Source: Bacteroidales bacterium UBA5371 (GTDB lineage: Bacteria > Bacteroidota > Bacteroidia > Bacteroidales > P3). Taken from it: DNA of 64,000 nt. Positions within the stretch are counted from its first letter, which is position 1. Every line of letters begins with the position of its first letter. The translations under genes were made by a program, and so were the position numbers. Below the pieces are notes generated by a model that saw only the letters and a program-made list of their open reading frames with translations, was not told the origin of the DNA and made no database searches. This document shows positions 1 through 9,055 of the stretch, piece by piece. The stretch lies in the NCBI GenBank assembly GCA_002407855.1, contig DHPF01000007.1:186001-250000 (forward strand), in the 5' to 3' direction.

Positions 1-38
1 TTGTAAGTTATTTGTGTGTATAAAAGATTTGTGTTTTT

Positions 39-1823
39 ATGGAAAAACGTTGGGTATTAAAGCAAAAGGGCGAAGAAAGGTTGGTAAAACAGCTTGCACA
101 AGACTTAATGGTGGATGGTTCTTGCACAAAGCAAGAGGATGTTCAGGCTTATAATATAATTGCTAACCTACTTGTGCAAAGAGGAATTAATAATTACGAT
201 GAGGCTAAGAAGTTTTTTAGACCAAACTTAAAAGACTTGCACGACCCTTTCCTTTTAAAGGATATGGAAGAGGCTGTTGAGAGGATTTTTATTGCAATTA
301 AGGCTGGGGAAAGAATACTTGTGTATGGCGATTATGATGTTGATGGAACTTCTGCGGTTGCTTTGGTTTATTCTTATTTAGAATCATTTTATTCGGGAGT
401 AGATTTTTATATTCCAGATAGATATACCGAAGGTTATGGTGTATCTTACAAGAGCATTGATTGGGCTTTTGAGAATGGTTTTAAACTTATTATTTCGTTA
501 GATTGCGGAATTAAAGCTACAGAACAAATTCAATATGCCTCAGAGAAGGGAATTGATTTCATAATTGGAGATCATCACCTTCCCGCAGAGATAATGCCTG
601 AGGCTTCTGCAATTCTTAATCCGAAAAGAGAGGATTCTAACTATCCGTATAAAGAGTTGTCGGGTTGCGGAGTTGGATTTAAGTTAATTCACGCATTAAA
701 TATCAGACGCGATCAGCCTTTTGAGAGGTTGATACCTTATTTGGATTTGGTTGCAATTTCAATTGCTGCTGATGTTGTTCCAATTACTGGCGAGAATCGG
801 ATATTGGCTTTCTATGGACTAAGGGTTATTAACAAGCAACCAAGACCAGGGTTAGAGGCAATTTTAAAATATAGCAAGGTTGTTCATATTAAGGATAATG
901 AAGATAGTAAAATATATTTTAATCGTGAACTTACTATCTCTGATTTAGTCTTTCTGATTGGTCCAAGAATTAATGCAGCTGGCAGAATTGAATCGGGAAG
1001 TAACTCTGTTGAGTTACTAATCTGTAAGACGCTGGAAGAAGCAGAAAGGATTGCGGAAAAGATAGATATTAATAATGATGAAAGACGCAAATTGGACATT
1101 GAAGCTACTGAACAAGCTATTTTAATGCTTCAAAACTCTTCTGACATTTATAGTAGTAAAGCTACAGTTGTGTTTAAAGAGGATTGGCATAAGGGTGTTA
1201 TTGGAATTGTTGCCTCACGTTTGATTGAGAAATGTTATAAGCCTACTATTGTTTTTGCAAAATCAAATGGTTTAATAACAGGTTCTGCTCGTTCTATAAA
1301 GGATTTTGATATCTACACAGCAATTGAGTCTTGCTCTCATCTCTTAGAGCATTTTGGTGGGCATAAATATGCTGCTGGTTTGTCGTTAAGGGAAGAGAAT
1401 TTGGAAGAGTTTGTTCGCCTTTTTAAAGAAACAGTTGAGAAGAATATGACAGAAGAACAATCTTCTCCCGAAATTGAGATAGATCAAGTGATACCATTAA
1501 GCGATATAACGCCTAAACTATATAGGATTTTAAAACAATTTGCTCCTTTTGGGCAAGAAAATAGTACACCAATATTTCAATCTAATAGGGTTGTGGATAC
1601 AGGCAATACTCGTCCGGTTGGGCAAAAACATTTAAAGCTTTCTGTTATTCACTTAGATGTTCGCCACTTGCCTTTCTCTTGCATTGGATTTGGGTTAAGC
1701 GATTATTATAATAAAATCCGTCATGGTGAAGCCTTTGATATTGTTTATCAGATTGACGAAAATCAATGGAATGGACGCACGTCCTTACAATTAAATCTAA
1801 AAGATATTAAACTAAATAATTAA
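39..1823 (+). CDS. recJ: Single-stranded-DNA-specific 5'-3' exonuclease RecJ
   Basis: RecJ degrades single-stranded DNA 5' to 3' in RecF-pathway recombination, base excision and mismatch repair. The protein has the DHH phosphoesterase signature: a DYDVDGT motif at residues 98-104 and the DHH triad at 178-180, which bind the catalytic manganese ions. A DHHA1 domain with a GGHKYAAG motif lies near residue 445, and an OB-like C-terminal part follows. At 594 residues it is of normal length. The start at 39 is the first ATG after an AT-rich leader. The gene is followed after 9 bases by ettA, so the two are probably co-transcribed. Confidence 0.95.
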   Translation: MEKRWVLKQKGEERLVKQLAQDLMVDGSCTKQEDVQAYNIIANLLVQRGINNYDEAKKFFRPNLKDLHDPFLLKDMEEAVERIFIAIKAGERILVYGDYDVDGTSAVALVYSYLESFYSGVDFYIPDRYTEGYGVSYKSIDWAFENGFKLIISLDCGIKATEQIQYASEKGIDFIIGDHHLPAEIMPEASAILNPKREDSNYPYKELSGCGVGFKLIHALNIRRDQPFERLIPYLDLVAISIAADVVPITGENRILAFYGLRVINKQPRPGLEAILKYSKVVHIKDNEDSKIYFNRELTISDLVFLIGPRINAAGRIESGSNSVELLICKTLEEAERIAEKIDINNDERRKLDIEATEQAILMLQNSSDIYSSKATVVFKEDWHKGVIGIVASRLIEKCYKPTIVFAKSNGLITGSARSIKDFDIYTAIESCSHLLEHFGGHKYAAGLSLREENLEEFVRLFKETVEKNMTEEQSSPEIEIDQVIPLSDITPKLYRILKQFAPFGQENSTPIFQSNRVVDTGNTRPVGQKHLKLSVIHLDVRHLPFSCIGFGLSDYYNKIRHGEAFDIVYQIDENQWNGRTSLQLNLKDIKLNN

Positions 1824-1832
1824 AATACAGAT

Positions 1833-3515
1833 ATGGCATTAGATGATAAGAAAATAATATTCTCAATGGTAGGTGTTGGGAAGGTTTTCCCACCTAATAA
1901 ACAGGTTTTAAAAGATATTTATCTCTCATTTTTCTATGGGGCAAAGATTGGAATAATTGGACTAAATGGTTCTGGGAAATCTACTCTTTTGAAGATAATT
2001 GCAGGCTTAGACTCCTCACATCAGGGAGAGGTTCATTTTTCTCCTGGTTATAGCGTTGGATACTTAGAGCAAGAACCTCAACTTGACGATAACAAGACAG
2101 TGAAGGAAATTGTTATGGAAGGGGTTGAAGAAGTTGCCAAGATAATAAAAGAATATGAAGAGATAAATATGCAATTCTCCGAACCAATGAATGATAACCA
2201 AATGACTAAGTTATTAGAACATCAAGGAGAGGTTATGGAACTAATGGATCAGCATGATGCTTGGAATTTAGATAATAAACTTGAAAGGGCAATGGATGCT
2301 TTAAGGTGTCCTGATGAAGATTTAATTGTGAGAAATCTTTCAGGAGGAGAACGTCGTAGGGTTGCTCTTTGCAGATTGCTTCTTCAAGAACCGGATATTC
2401 TTCTTTTGGATGAGCCAACCAATCACTTAGATGCAGAAAGTATTGATTGGTTAGAACAACATCTTCATCAATATAAGGGAACTGTTATTGCCGTAACGCA
2501 CGATAGATATTTCTTAGATAATGTTGCTGGTTGGATTTTGGAGCTTGATAGAGGAGAAGGAATCCCTTGGGAAGGTAACTACTCATCTTGGCTTGAACAA
2601 AAGACCAAACGAATGGAGATGGAGCAAAAGACTGAAAGCAAACGAAAGAAGACTCTTGAAAGAGAATTGGAATGGGTTAGGATGAGCCCTAAGGCACGTC
2701 AAGCTAAAGGGAAAGCTCGTTTAAGTGCATACGAAAATATGCTTTCACAAGATACAAAAGAAAAGGAAGAACGTCTTGAAATCTTTATTCCTAATGGGCC
2801 TCGTTTAGGAACAAAGGTGATTGAAGCCAAAGAAGTAAGCAAAGCCTTTGGAGATAAACTACTTTTTGAAAACCTTACCTTTTCACTTCCACCAGCAGGA
2901 ATAGTTGGAGTAATTGGACCAAATGGTGCTGGGAAAACAACACTATTTAGAATGATTATGGGTTTACAACAACCCGATAAAGGCATTTTTGATGTTGGAG
3001 AAACGGTTAAAGTAGGGTATGTTGACCAACAGCATAGCGTAATTGACCCGGAGAAAACAGTATGGGAGGTCGTTTCAGAAGGCAATGAACAAATCCAAAT
3101 GGGAGGAAGACTAATTAATTCAAGAGCCTATGTTTCTCGGTTTAATTTCTCTGGCACAGACCAAAGCAAGAAGACAGGAATACTTTCGGGTGGGGAAAGG
3201 AATCGTTTGCATTTAGCTTTAACTCTTAAATCTGAGGCAAACGTTTTACTATTAGATGAACCAACCAATGATATTGATATTAATACCCTTAGAGCCTTAG
3301 AGGAAGGTTTGGAGAACTTTGCCGGTTGTGCCGTAGTAATATCACATGATAGATGGTTCTTAGACAGAATAGCAACTCACATACTTGCCTTTGAAGGTAA
3401 TTCGGAAGTGTATTTCTTTGAAGGTTCTTATTCTGAATATGAAGAAAATAAAAAGAAACGCTTAGGAGATGTAACACCTAAACGCACAAGGTATAAGAAA
3501 CTGATTGCAGACTAA
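1833..3515 (+). CDS. ettA: ABC-F protein EttA, energy-dependent translational throttle
   Basis: This is a soluble twin-ATPase protein of the ABC-F family with no membrane segments. EttA binds the ribosomal E site and gates the first elongation step according to the ATP/ADP ratio. Walker A motifs lie at residues 43-51 and 362-370, signature LSGGE motifs near 169 and 451, and Walker B/DEPTN motifs near 190-200 and 472-480. The region at about 95-140 is the arm insertion and the charged helical stretch 255-310 is the interdomain linker. The 560-residue length fits EttA. The gene ends just before a strong bidirectional hairpin. Confidence 0.92.
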   Translation: MALDDKKIIFSMVGVGKVFPPNKQVLKDIYLSFFYGAKIGIIGLNGSGKSTLLKIIAGLDSSHQGEVHFSPGYSVGYLEQEPQLDDNKTVKEIVMEGVEEVAKIIKEYEEINMQFSEPMNDNQMTKLLEHQGEVMELMDQHDAWNLDNKLERAMDALRCPDEDLIVRNLSGGERRRVALCRLLLQEPDILLLDEPTNHLDAESIDWLEQHLHQYKGTVIAVTHDRYFLDNVAGWILELDRGEGIPWEGNYSSWLEQKTKRMEMEQKTESKRKKTLERELEWVRMSPKARQAKGKARLSAYENMLSQDTKEKEERLEIFIPNGPRLGTKVIEAKEVSKAFGDKLLFENLTFSLPPAGIVGVIGPNGAGKTTLFRMIMGLQQPDKGIFDVGETVKVGYVDQQHSVIDPEKTVWEVVSEGNEQIQMGGRLINSRAYVSRFNFSGTDQSKKTGILSGGERNRLHLALTLKSEANVLLLDEPTNDIDINTLRALEEGLENFAGCAVVISHDRWFLDRIATHILAFEGNSEVYFFEGSYSEYEENKKKRLGDVTPKRTRYKKLIAD

Positions 3516-3559
3516 ACCTTTATAGCATTCTGTATCTATTTATTAATATGCAATTAATC

Positions 3560-3612
3560 AAACAAAGAGATAAAAAATTAGAATAAAGATCTAATTTTTT
3601 ATCTCTTTGTTT
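3560..3612. terminator. Bidirectional hairpin terminator between ettA and PAP2 gene
   Basis: A perfect 23-base-pair inverted repeat (3560-3582 with 3590-3612) encloses a 7-base loop. It lies between the convergent ettA (+) and PAP2 phosphatase (-) genes. The arms are AT-rich, with A/T runs on both sides. The loop-proximal part contains TTAGAATAAAG, a close variant of the core of the 21-base intergenic repeat family seen elsewhere in the window. Its position and symmetry suggest termination in both directions. Confidence 0.7.
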
Positions 3613-3679
3613 CCGTAATTTACCTTCAAATGATATTTTAATAAATATTGCTTTTGGTCCAATAAAATTTGGTTTAAGC

Positions 3680-4276
3680 TTATTTAGGTGAATATCTTTT
3701 TTTGTATTTCTTATATATGAACTTATATGAAAAGACAATACTTAGCCCGATAAGGATTCCTAAGAGGGCTCCTGCAACAACATCTAAGGGATAATGCACT
3801 CCGCAATATACTCTTGAATATCCGACTAATATTGCCCAAAGATATATTAGAATGGGTAAGGCTTTGTAATGTTTGCCTAAAAGAGCAAAGATAGTGGCAA
3901 GTGAAAAAGCATTAGCAGCATGAGATGACACAAAGCCATATTGCCCTCCCTTATAGTCGTAAATAAGTTGCCACGATGAGAGTTTTACTAAATTAACTCC
4001 TTCTAAGGCATGGCTTGGACGCAAACGCTCAAAAACATCTTTAAAGCAAAGAACTGATATTCTATCTGCAAGTAAGAATGAAAGAGCAACTAAAACTATC
4101 AGTATCCAAAAACGTTTCTTGTATCTCTTGATTGAAAGGAATAAAACGGCTGCAAGTATTGCGATTACAAAACTCAGATTGTGGCTTAGGAATGCAAAAA
4201 AATAATCAAACAAAGGGCTTCTTTGCTGGTTAATTAAAAAAAAGAGTTGAGTGTCCTTATCTAATATTATTTCCAT
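3680..4276 (-). CDS. PAP2-family membrane phosphatase
   Basis: This is a small polytopic membrane protein of the type 2 phosphatidic acid phosphatase family. The three conserved motifs are present: a K79..R86-P87 motif, S117-S118-H119, and SR..H near residues 154-161. Such enzymes dephosphorylate lipid phosphates, often undecaprenyl pyrophosphate or phosphatidylglycerophosphate; the substrate cannot be decided here. About five hydrophobic segments are visible. Its start overlaps the end of obgE by 20 bases, so it is the last gene of the hpt-adk-obgE operon. Confidence 0.85.
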   Translation of the reverse strand: MEIILDKDTQLFFLINQQRSPLFDYFFAFLSHNLSFVIAILAAVLFLSIKRYKKRFWILIVLVALSFLLADRISVLCFKDVFERLRPSHALEGVNLVKLSSWQLIYDYKGGQYGFVSSHAANAFSLATIFALLGKHYKALPILIYLWAILVGYSRVYCGVHYPLDVVAGALLGILIGLSIVFSYKFIYKKYKKRYSPK

Positions 4277-5258
4277 TTAGGGTTTGCCAAATTAAGTCTT
4301 TTAGTTCCATTATTCCTAAACCTGCTATTGAAGAAATAAATACGGTTTTGATTTGCTTTGGAAGTTGTTTTTTCATTTGTGCAATCATTTCCTTGTCCAT
4401 CATATCACATTTGGTGATTGCTAAAAGCCTATCCTTATCCATTAGTTCTGGATTGTAGTTTTGGAGTTCTTGAAGAAGGATTTTGTATTCTTTTTTGATG
4501 TCATTTGTATCGCAAGGTACCATAAACAAGAGCAAAGAATTTCTTTCAATATGTTTTAGAAATCGTAAGCCTAAGCCTTTTCCTTCCGATGCCCCTTCAA
4601 TTATTCCTGGTATATCTGCCATAATAAACGATTGGTCATCTCTGTATTTTACAATCCCTAAGTTAGGCACCAAGGTAGTAAAAGGATAGTCGGCAATTTC
4701 GGGCTTTGCCGCAGATATAACACTTAAAAGAGTGCTTTTCCCAGCATTAGGAAAGCCCACTAAACCGACATCAGCAAGTATTTTGAGCTCTATTATCTTC
4801 CAAGCCTCAATGCCATCTTCTCCTGGTTGAGCATAGCGTGGGGTTTGATTAGTTGATGATTTGAAATGGTCGTTTCCCAATCCTCCTTTACCTCCACGGA
4901 CAATTATAACCTCTTGCCCATCATCTACAATTTCGCAATCTACTTCTTCTGTCTCGGCATTACGACATATTGTCCCAAGAGGAACATCAACAATAATATC
5001 TTTGCCGTCTGCACCTGTAAGTCGGTTTCTTCCTCCACCTTCTCCTGGCTGGGCAATAAGATGTTTGGTATATTTTAAGTGAAGAAGTGTCCATAATTGT
5101 TTATTGCCTCTCAAAATAATATGCCCTCCTCTTCCTCCATCACCACCATCGGGGCCTCCTTTTGCATTAGCACGTGAGCGTAATAAATGTGCAGAGCCTG
5201 CACCACCTTTTCCACTACGACAATTTATCTTTACATAATCTACAAAGTTTGAACGCAT
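4257..5258 (-). CDS. obgE: Obg-family GTPase ObgE/CgtA
   Basis: This ribosome-associated GTPase takes part in 50S assembly and stress control. The N-terminal 158 residues form the glycine-rich Obg fold (GKGGAG, GGDGGRGG and similar stretches). The G domain has G1 GFPNAGKST at 168-176, G3 DIPG at 215-218 and the G4 motif TKCD at 282-285. There is no C-terminal OCT domain, as is common in this phylum. It follows adk by 16 bases in the same operon. Confidence 0.95.
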   Translation of the reverse strand: MRSNFVDYVKINCRSGKGGAGSAHLLRSRANAKGGPDGGDGGRGGHIILRGNKQLWTLLHLKYTKHLIAQPGEGGGRNRLTGADGKDIIVDVPLGTICRNAETEEVDCEIVDDGQEVIIVRGGKGGLGNDHFKSSTNQTPRYAQPGEDGIEAWKIIELKILADVGLVGFPNAGKSTLLSVISAAKPEIADYPFTTLVPNLGIVKYRDDQSFIMADIPGIIEGASEGKGLGLRFLKHIERNSLLLFMVPCDTNDIKKEYKILLQELQNYNPELMDKDRLLAITKCDMMDKEMIAQMKKQLPKQIKTVFISSIAGLGIMELKDLIWQTLNGNNIR

Positions 5259-5274
5259 ATTATTTCTATATTAT

Positions 5275-6438
5275 TTATGCTTTTTTAAGAGCTTCATCAA
5301 CTATATTACACAAGTTTTCAAATACCACTTCTTCGGCAGCGTCAGAATTAACACTATAATATTTATTTTTCTTTTGATAGTAATTTCTTACATTTAAGGC
5401 AGATTTTTCATAATTCTCAATTCTATGAATTATTATTTCTGGATCCATGTCATAAACTCTGCGTCTTTCAGTTTTACTTCTTTGAGTAAGACGCTTTATA
5501 CACTGAAGCGGAGTAGATTTCATTTCAATCATACATGTAACACTTGTATGCATTTTTTCCAATATACCATCCATAATGTATGCTTGAACATAGGTCGTAG
5601 GGAATCCCTTAAATAGAAAACCCTTTGCATTAGGATTTGCTTCAATTTTTTGTTCTATTAGTTGTATTGCTATTAAATCTGGAACATTATTTCCTTTCTC
5701 AATGAAATCTTTACTTTGCATTCCAATTTCTGAACCTTTGGCTATCTCATCTCTTATCATTGCTCCGGTTGAAACATAAACCAAGTCATATTCTTTTGCT
5801 ACAAGCTTTGCCTGAGTTCCTCTTCCTGAACCAGGAGAGCCAAAGAGAATAATATTACGATAAGCGTTTTCAAGGGTTTTATCTATCACCTCTTCCAAAC
5901 GAGCAAATACCTCATCGACACTTCCAACCCCATCAATTGGACAATAAATCCCCTTCTCCTTATAAAACTCTGCAACAGGGATTGTTTTATTATCGTATTC
6001 TTTAAAACGATTAAGAATAACTTCTTTTTTATCATCCTCCCTGCCTTCTAATTCGGCACGTTTGAGCATTCTTTCTATTAACATCTCTCTTGGAACCTCC
6101 AAAGACAAAAGACATAAAAGCCTACGATTCATCCTATGTAATAAACCTTCTAATATATATGCCTGAACAACAGTACGAGGAAAACCATCAAAGAGAATAC
6201 CTCCTGTTGTGGAGTTTTCAATTGTTTTCTCAATAATTTGAACAATTAACTCATCATCAACCAATCCTCCCTTATTGATTATATCTTTTGCCATAAGGCC
6301 TATTTCAGTGCCTTCTACAATTTCTTTTCTTAGAATATCTCCTGTTGAAATATAAGTGAGATTATATTTATCAACAAGCATTTTTGATTGTGTTCCTTTT
6401 CCTGCACCTGGTGCTCCAAATAATACAATACTTAACAT
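5275..6438 (-). CDS. adk: Tandem double-lobed adenylate kinase; second lobe degenerate
   Basis: At 387 residues this is twice the normal length and consists of two short-LID adenylate kinase lobes in one frame, residues 1-190 and 194-387. Lobe one looks active: P-loop GAPGAGKGT at 8-16, STGD at 31-34, DGFPRT at 84-89, and conserved arginines at 123, 133 and 144. Lobe two keeps the fold signature but has lost key residues: the P-loop lysine is Arg206, Asp34 is replaced by Ala227 (STGA), and DGFPRT has become KGFPTT at 277-282, removing the AMP-binding arginine. Inference: lobe one makes ADP from ATP and AMP, and lobe two is a regulatory or structural pseudokinase. It lies between hpt and obgE. 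Confidence 0.92.
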   Translation of the reverse strand: MLSIVLFGAPGAGKGTQSKMLVDKYNLTYISTGDILRKEIVEGTEIGLMAKDIINKGGLVDDELIVQIIEKTIENSTTGGILFDGFPRTVVQAYILEGLLHRMNRRLLCLLSLEVPREMLIERMLKRAELEGREDDKKEVILNRFKEYDNKTIPVAEFYKEKGIYCPIDGVGSVDEVFARLEEVIDKTLENAYRNIILFGSPGSGRGTQAKLVAKEYDLVYVSTGAMIRDEIAKGSEIGMQSKDFIEKGNNVPDLIAIQLIEQKIEANPNAKGFLFKGFPTTYVQAYIMDGILEKMHTSVTCMIEMKSTPLQCIKRLTQRSKTERRRVYDMDPEIIIHRIENYEKSALNVRNYYQKKNKYYSVNSDAAEEVVFENLCNIVDEALKKA

Positions 6439-6473
6439 ATTTTAATTTGTTTTGTGTTTTACTATTCTTAATC

Positions 6474-7010
6474 CTATTCTTTTAACTGATAAATTTCTTT
6501 TATGTTTCTTCCATAACCATCCAAATCAAACCCATATCCAACAATAAATTCGTTGCTTATTTCTCTTCCAATATACTTTATATTAAACCTCTTTTTAAAT
6601 GCCTTTGGCTTAAAAACAAGTGTACATATTTCAAGCGTAGCAGGGTTGTAAGCTTTTACTTTTTCAATCAAACAATCCATGGTATTACCTGAATCAATTA
6701 TATCTTCAATAATAATAATGTTATTATCCCGCAAATCCTCATTTAATCCTATTAGCTCTTTAATCTCATTGCTTGAATAGACTCCACAATAGGAAGAAAG
6801 TTTAATAAAACTTAGTTTATGGTTTCCTTCAATCAGTTTCAAAAGGTCAGAAGCAAACATAAAAGCTCCATTAAGAACGATAAGGAAAACAATCTCTTTT
6901 TGAGTGTAGTCTTTATTTATTCTCTGGCTTAATGATTTTACTATCTCTTCTATTTCCTTACTGCTAATTAGTTTTTGAAATAGCTTACCTTTTATGTTTA
7001 TTTCCTCCAA
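6474..7010 (-). CDS. hpt: Hypoxanthine phosphoribosyltransferase
   Basis: This purine salvage enzyme converts hypoxanthine or guanine plus PRPP to IMP or GMP. The PRPP-binding motif IIIIEDIIDSGNT lies at residues 98-110. The early LNGAF (47-51) and the LSSYCGVYSS loop (71-80) fit the class. The 178-residue length is normal. It is the first gene of the hpt-adk-obgE-PAP2 operon. A TAATTTTG promoter element lies about 22 bases upstream of the ATG, giving a very short leader. Confidence 0.93.
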   Translation of the reverse strand: MEEINIKGKLFQKLISSKEIEEIVKSLSQRINKDYTQKEIVFLIVLNGAFMFASDLLKLIEGNHKLSFIKLSSYCGVYSSNEIKELIGLNEDLRDNNIIIIEDIIDSGNTMDCLIEKVKAYNPATLEICTLVFKPKAFKKRFNIKYIGREISNEFIVGYGFDLDGYGRNIKEIYQLKE

Positions 7011-7031
7011 TGAGTTTAAGTTTTATGGTTG

Positions 7032-7039
7032 CAAAATTA
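7032..7039 (-). promoter_or_regulatory. Bacteroidota -7 promoter element for hpt operon
   Basis: On the minus strand this reads TAATTTTG, matching the Bacteroidota consensus TAnnTTTG. It is 22 bases upstream of the hpt ATG. Confidence 0.5.
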
Positions 7040-7054
7040 AGTTTAAATAGTCTA

Positions 7055-8257
7055 TTAGCTTTGATTAAGTGAATAAATTGCTAAATAAGCCGAAAATCCC
7101 ATTGCATTTTTTATACTCTCTTCATCAATGTCAAAAGTGGAAGTATGAATATTGGTAATGGGTTCTGATTTCTTTTTGGTGCCTATTCTAAAATAACAAC
7201 TCGGAGCTTGTTGTGAGAAATAGGAAAAATCTTCTGCTGTCATCCTTGGAATTAAGGATAAAACCTTACTTTTCCCAAAATAACTTTCGGCAAGATCCAT
7301 CACCATATGAGTTAGAACTATGTCGTTATATACAAAAGGATAACCACTATCAATAAAAACCTTTGCCTTAGCTCCAAAAGTCTCTGCTGTTTTAGTTGCA
7401 ATCTTTTTTATAAGCTTATGACACTCTTTCCTCCAATTTTCATCAAATGTTCTTATTATTCCTTCCAAATGAACTGAGTCGGGAATAATATTTGTTCTAC
7501 CATTTGCAATAAATTTTCCTATTGAAAAGGTTGTTGGAGTTGTTGGAGTTGCATTTCTTGAAACAATGCTTTGAAGCGCAACTACTACATGTGATGCTGC
7601 TAAAATAGGGTCTATGTTTAACTCTGGTGTAGCTCCATGTCCTCCCTTACCAATAATATCAATATAAATTTCATCTGTTGATGCCATTGCTTTACCCTTT
7701 GCCATTCCAATATAACCTGATTCCATTTCAGGAGTTGAGTGAAAAGCAAAAATATTACTTGGTATCATTTCATCAAAGATTCCATCTTTTAACATACTTA
7801 TTGCTCCTCCTGGGTATTCTTCTTCGGAAGGTTGAAATATAAACATAACCCTTCCTTCAAAATTATTCTTCATCTTAATTAAGATTTTGATTGCTCCTAA
7901 CAAAGATGCCATATGAAAATCATGCCCACAAGCGTGCATAACTCCTGAATTTACTGATTTAAAAGAAAGTGAAGTCTCTTCCATTATTGGAAGTGCATCC
8001 ATATCTGCCCGAAGTGCAATTGTTCTTTTTTGAGGATTTTTACCATTAACAAACCCAAAAATTCCATATCCTCCAACATTTTTCTTATATTCTAACCCCC
8101 ATTCATCTAATTTTGAACAAATGAAAGCCGCTGTTTGTTTTTCTTTCTTAGAAAGTTCAGGATATTTGTGCAAATGCCTCCGATACTCAACTATTTCATT
8201 AAAATAATCTTCTGACAGCTGCTTTATTTTATCTTTAATTAAACTACCCTTTTTCAT
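7055..8257 (-). CDS. M20-family metallo-amidohydrolase (N-acyl amino acid amidohydrolase type)
   Basis: This is a cytoplasmic zinc aminoacylase or carboxypeptidase of family M20D (hippurate hydrolase/AmaA group), which releases amino acids from N-acyl or N-aromatic conjugates. Metal and catalytic residues are visible: RADMDALP at 83-90, HACGHD at 108-113, and the glutamate pair in PSEEEYPGG near 145. A central dimerisation domain spans about 185-300, with the catalytic domain resuming after it. There is no signal peptide. The substrate is not determined by the sequence. It is a single gene with its own promoter. Confidence 0.88.
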   Translation of the reverse strand: MKKGSLIKDKIKQLSEDYFNEIVEYRRHLHKYPELSKKEKQTAAFICSKLDEWGLEYKKNVGGYGIFGFVNGKNPQKRTIALRADMDALPIMEETSLSFKSVNSGVMHACGHDFHMASLLGAIKILIKMKNNFEGRVMFIFQPSEEEYPGGAISMLKDGIFDEMIPSNIFAFHSTPEMESGYIGMAKGKAMASTDEIYIDIIGKGGHGATPELNIDPILAASHVVVALQSIVSRNATPTTPTTFSIGKFIANGRTNIIPDSVHLEGIIRTFDENWRKECHKLIKKIATKTAETFGAKAKVFIDSGYPFVYNDIVLTHMVMDLAESYFGKSKVLSLIPRMTAEDFSYFSQQAPSCYFRIGTKKKSEPITNIHTSTFDIDEESIKNAMGFSAYLAIYSLNQS

Positions 8258-8282
8258 AATTAAAACTTAATTTTAAGAATTG

Positions 8283-8290
8283 CAAAGGTA
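8283..8290 (-). promoter_or_regulatory. -7 promoter element for M20 amidohydrolase
   Basis: The minus strand reads TACCTTTG (consensus TAnnTTTG), 26 bases upstream of the ATG. Confidence 0.5.
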
Positions 8291-8430
8291 TATAGTTTTT
8301 ATTTTATTATCAATTTTTAGAACAATATATTTAAGTAAAGAAAAGATTTATTTCAAATAAATGCTTATCTTCGCACAAGAAAAATAATTAATTAAAAGGA
8401 TTAGGAACATAATAAATAATAAAGTGTAAT

Positions 8431-8826
8431 ATGAAATCAAAATTCAAGTTTGCGTTGGTAATTCTGCTTATTTCATTATCAATTTTTTCTTGCCAAAAGA
8501 AAGATAATACAATTGTTGGCAAATGGCAACATCTTCTGATTATTGGACAAAGCAATTTGGGAACGGACACCTTGGATATGACACAATATCCTCCAACCTA
8601 TAATACATTTAGGGAAGATAGTACACTTTTGGTTACAAATGGCGAACAAGAAGTGAATGTTAGGTATTTTGTAAGAGAGAATAGGCTCTATTCTTTTGCA
8701 CTTGGAGCAATTGACACTTCAATAATGGAGATAGCCAAACTCACATCAAAAGAGCTAATTCTTAAAGTAATGATTGACCATCAAGACCAAAGAGAAGAAA
8801 GCCTTTACTACAAACGTATAGAGTAA
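8431..8826 (+). CDS. Small lipocalin-like lipoprotein of unknown function
   Basis: This 131-residue protein has a lipoprotein signal: a basic start, a hydrophobic core and a lipobox ending at Cys21. The mature part opens with NTIVGKWQH and continues with short beta-strand-like segments and TFREDST, the pattern of lipocalin-like domains found in many secreted Bacteroidota proteins. No enzyme motif is visible. A degenerate promoter (TATCTTCG at 8366-8373) lies upstream. It stands alone between the divergent M20 gene and a 687-base intergenic region. Confidence 0.7.
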   Translation: MKSKFKFALVILLISLSIFSCQKKDNTIVGKWQHLLIIGQSNLGTDTLDMTQYPPTYNTFREDSTLLVTNGEQEVNVRYFVRENRLYSFALGAIDTSIMEIAKLTSKELILKVMIDHQDQREESLYYKRIE

Positions 8827-8999
8827 TTTTACTTATAAATTTCTATTTGTTATTTAGTTTAATTATTTATAGAATCTATTTAGGCCAAGTTTCTTTTTAT
8901 AAATAAGATTAATTTATTTAATGCAATTTATTATTTATCCATAAAATTTTGCGGGAATAAAACTCAAATTTTTCTAACTCTTTAATCTAATAAAATAGA

Positions 9000-9055
9000 T
9001 CTTAATTTCATTTTACTGAATCTTAGTTTCAATTTACTGAATCTTTATTTCAATA
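9000..9055 (-). repeat. 21-base intergenic repeat array A (3 degenerate units)
   Basis: Three copies of a CTTA/T-TTTCA core start at 9001, 9022 and 9043, an exact 21-base period, separated by TTTACTGAAT-like spacers. The array is the most diverged member of the family. Oriented by the TTAGAATCAAG core, it lies on the minus strand. Confidence 0.65.

Noticed and set aside
3520..3738. 72-codon minus-strand open frame after ettA
   Set aside because: It passes through the bidirectional terminator hairpin and the end of the PAP2 gene in another frame.
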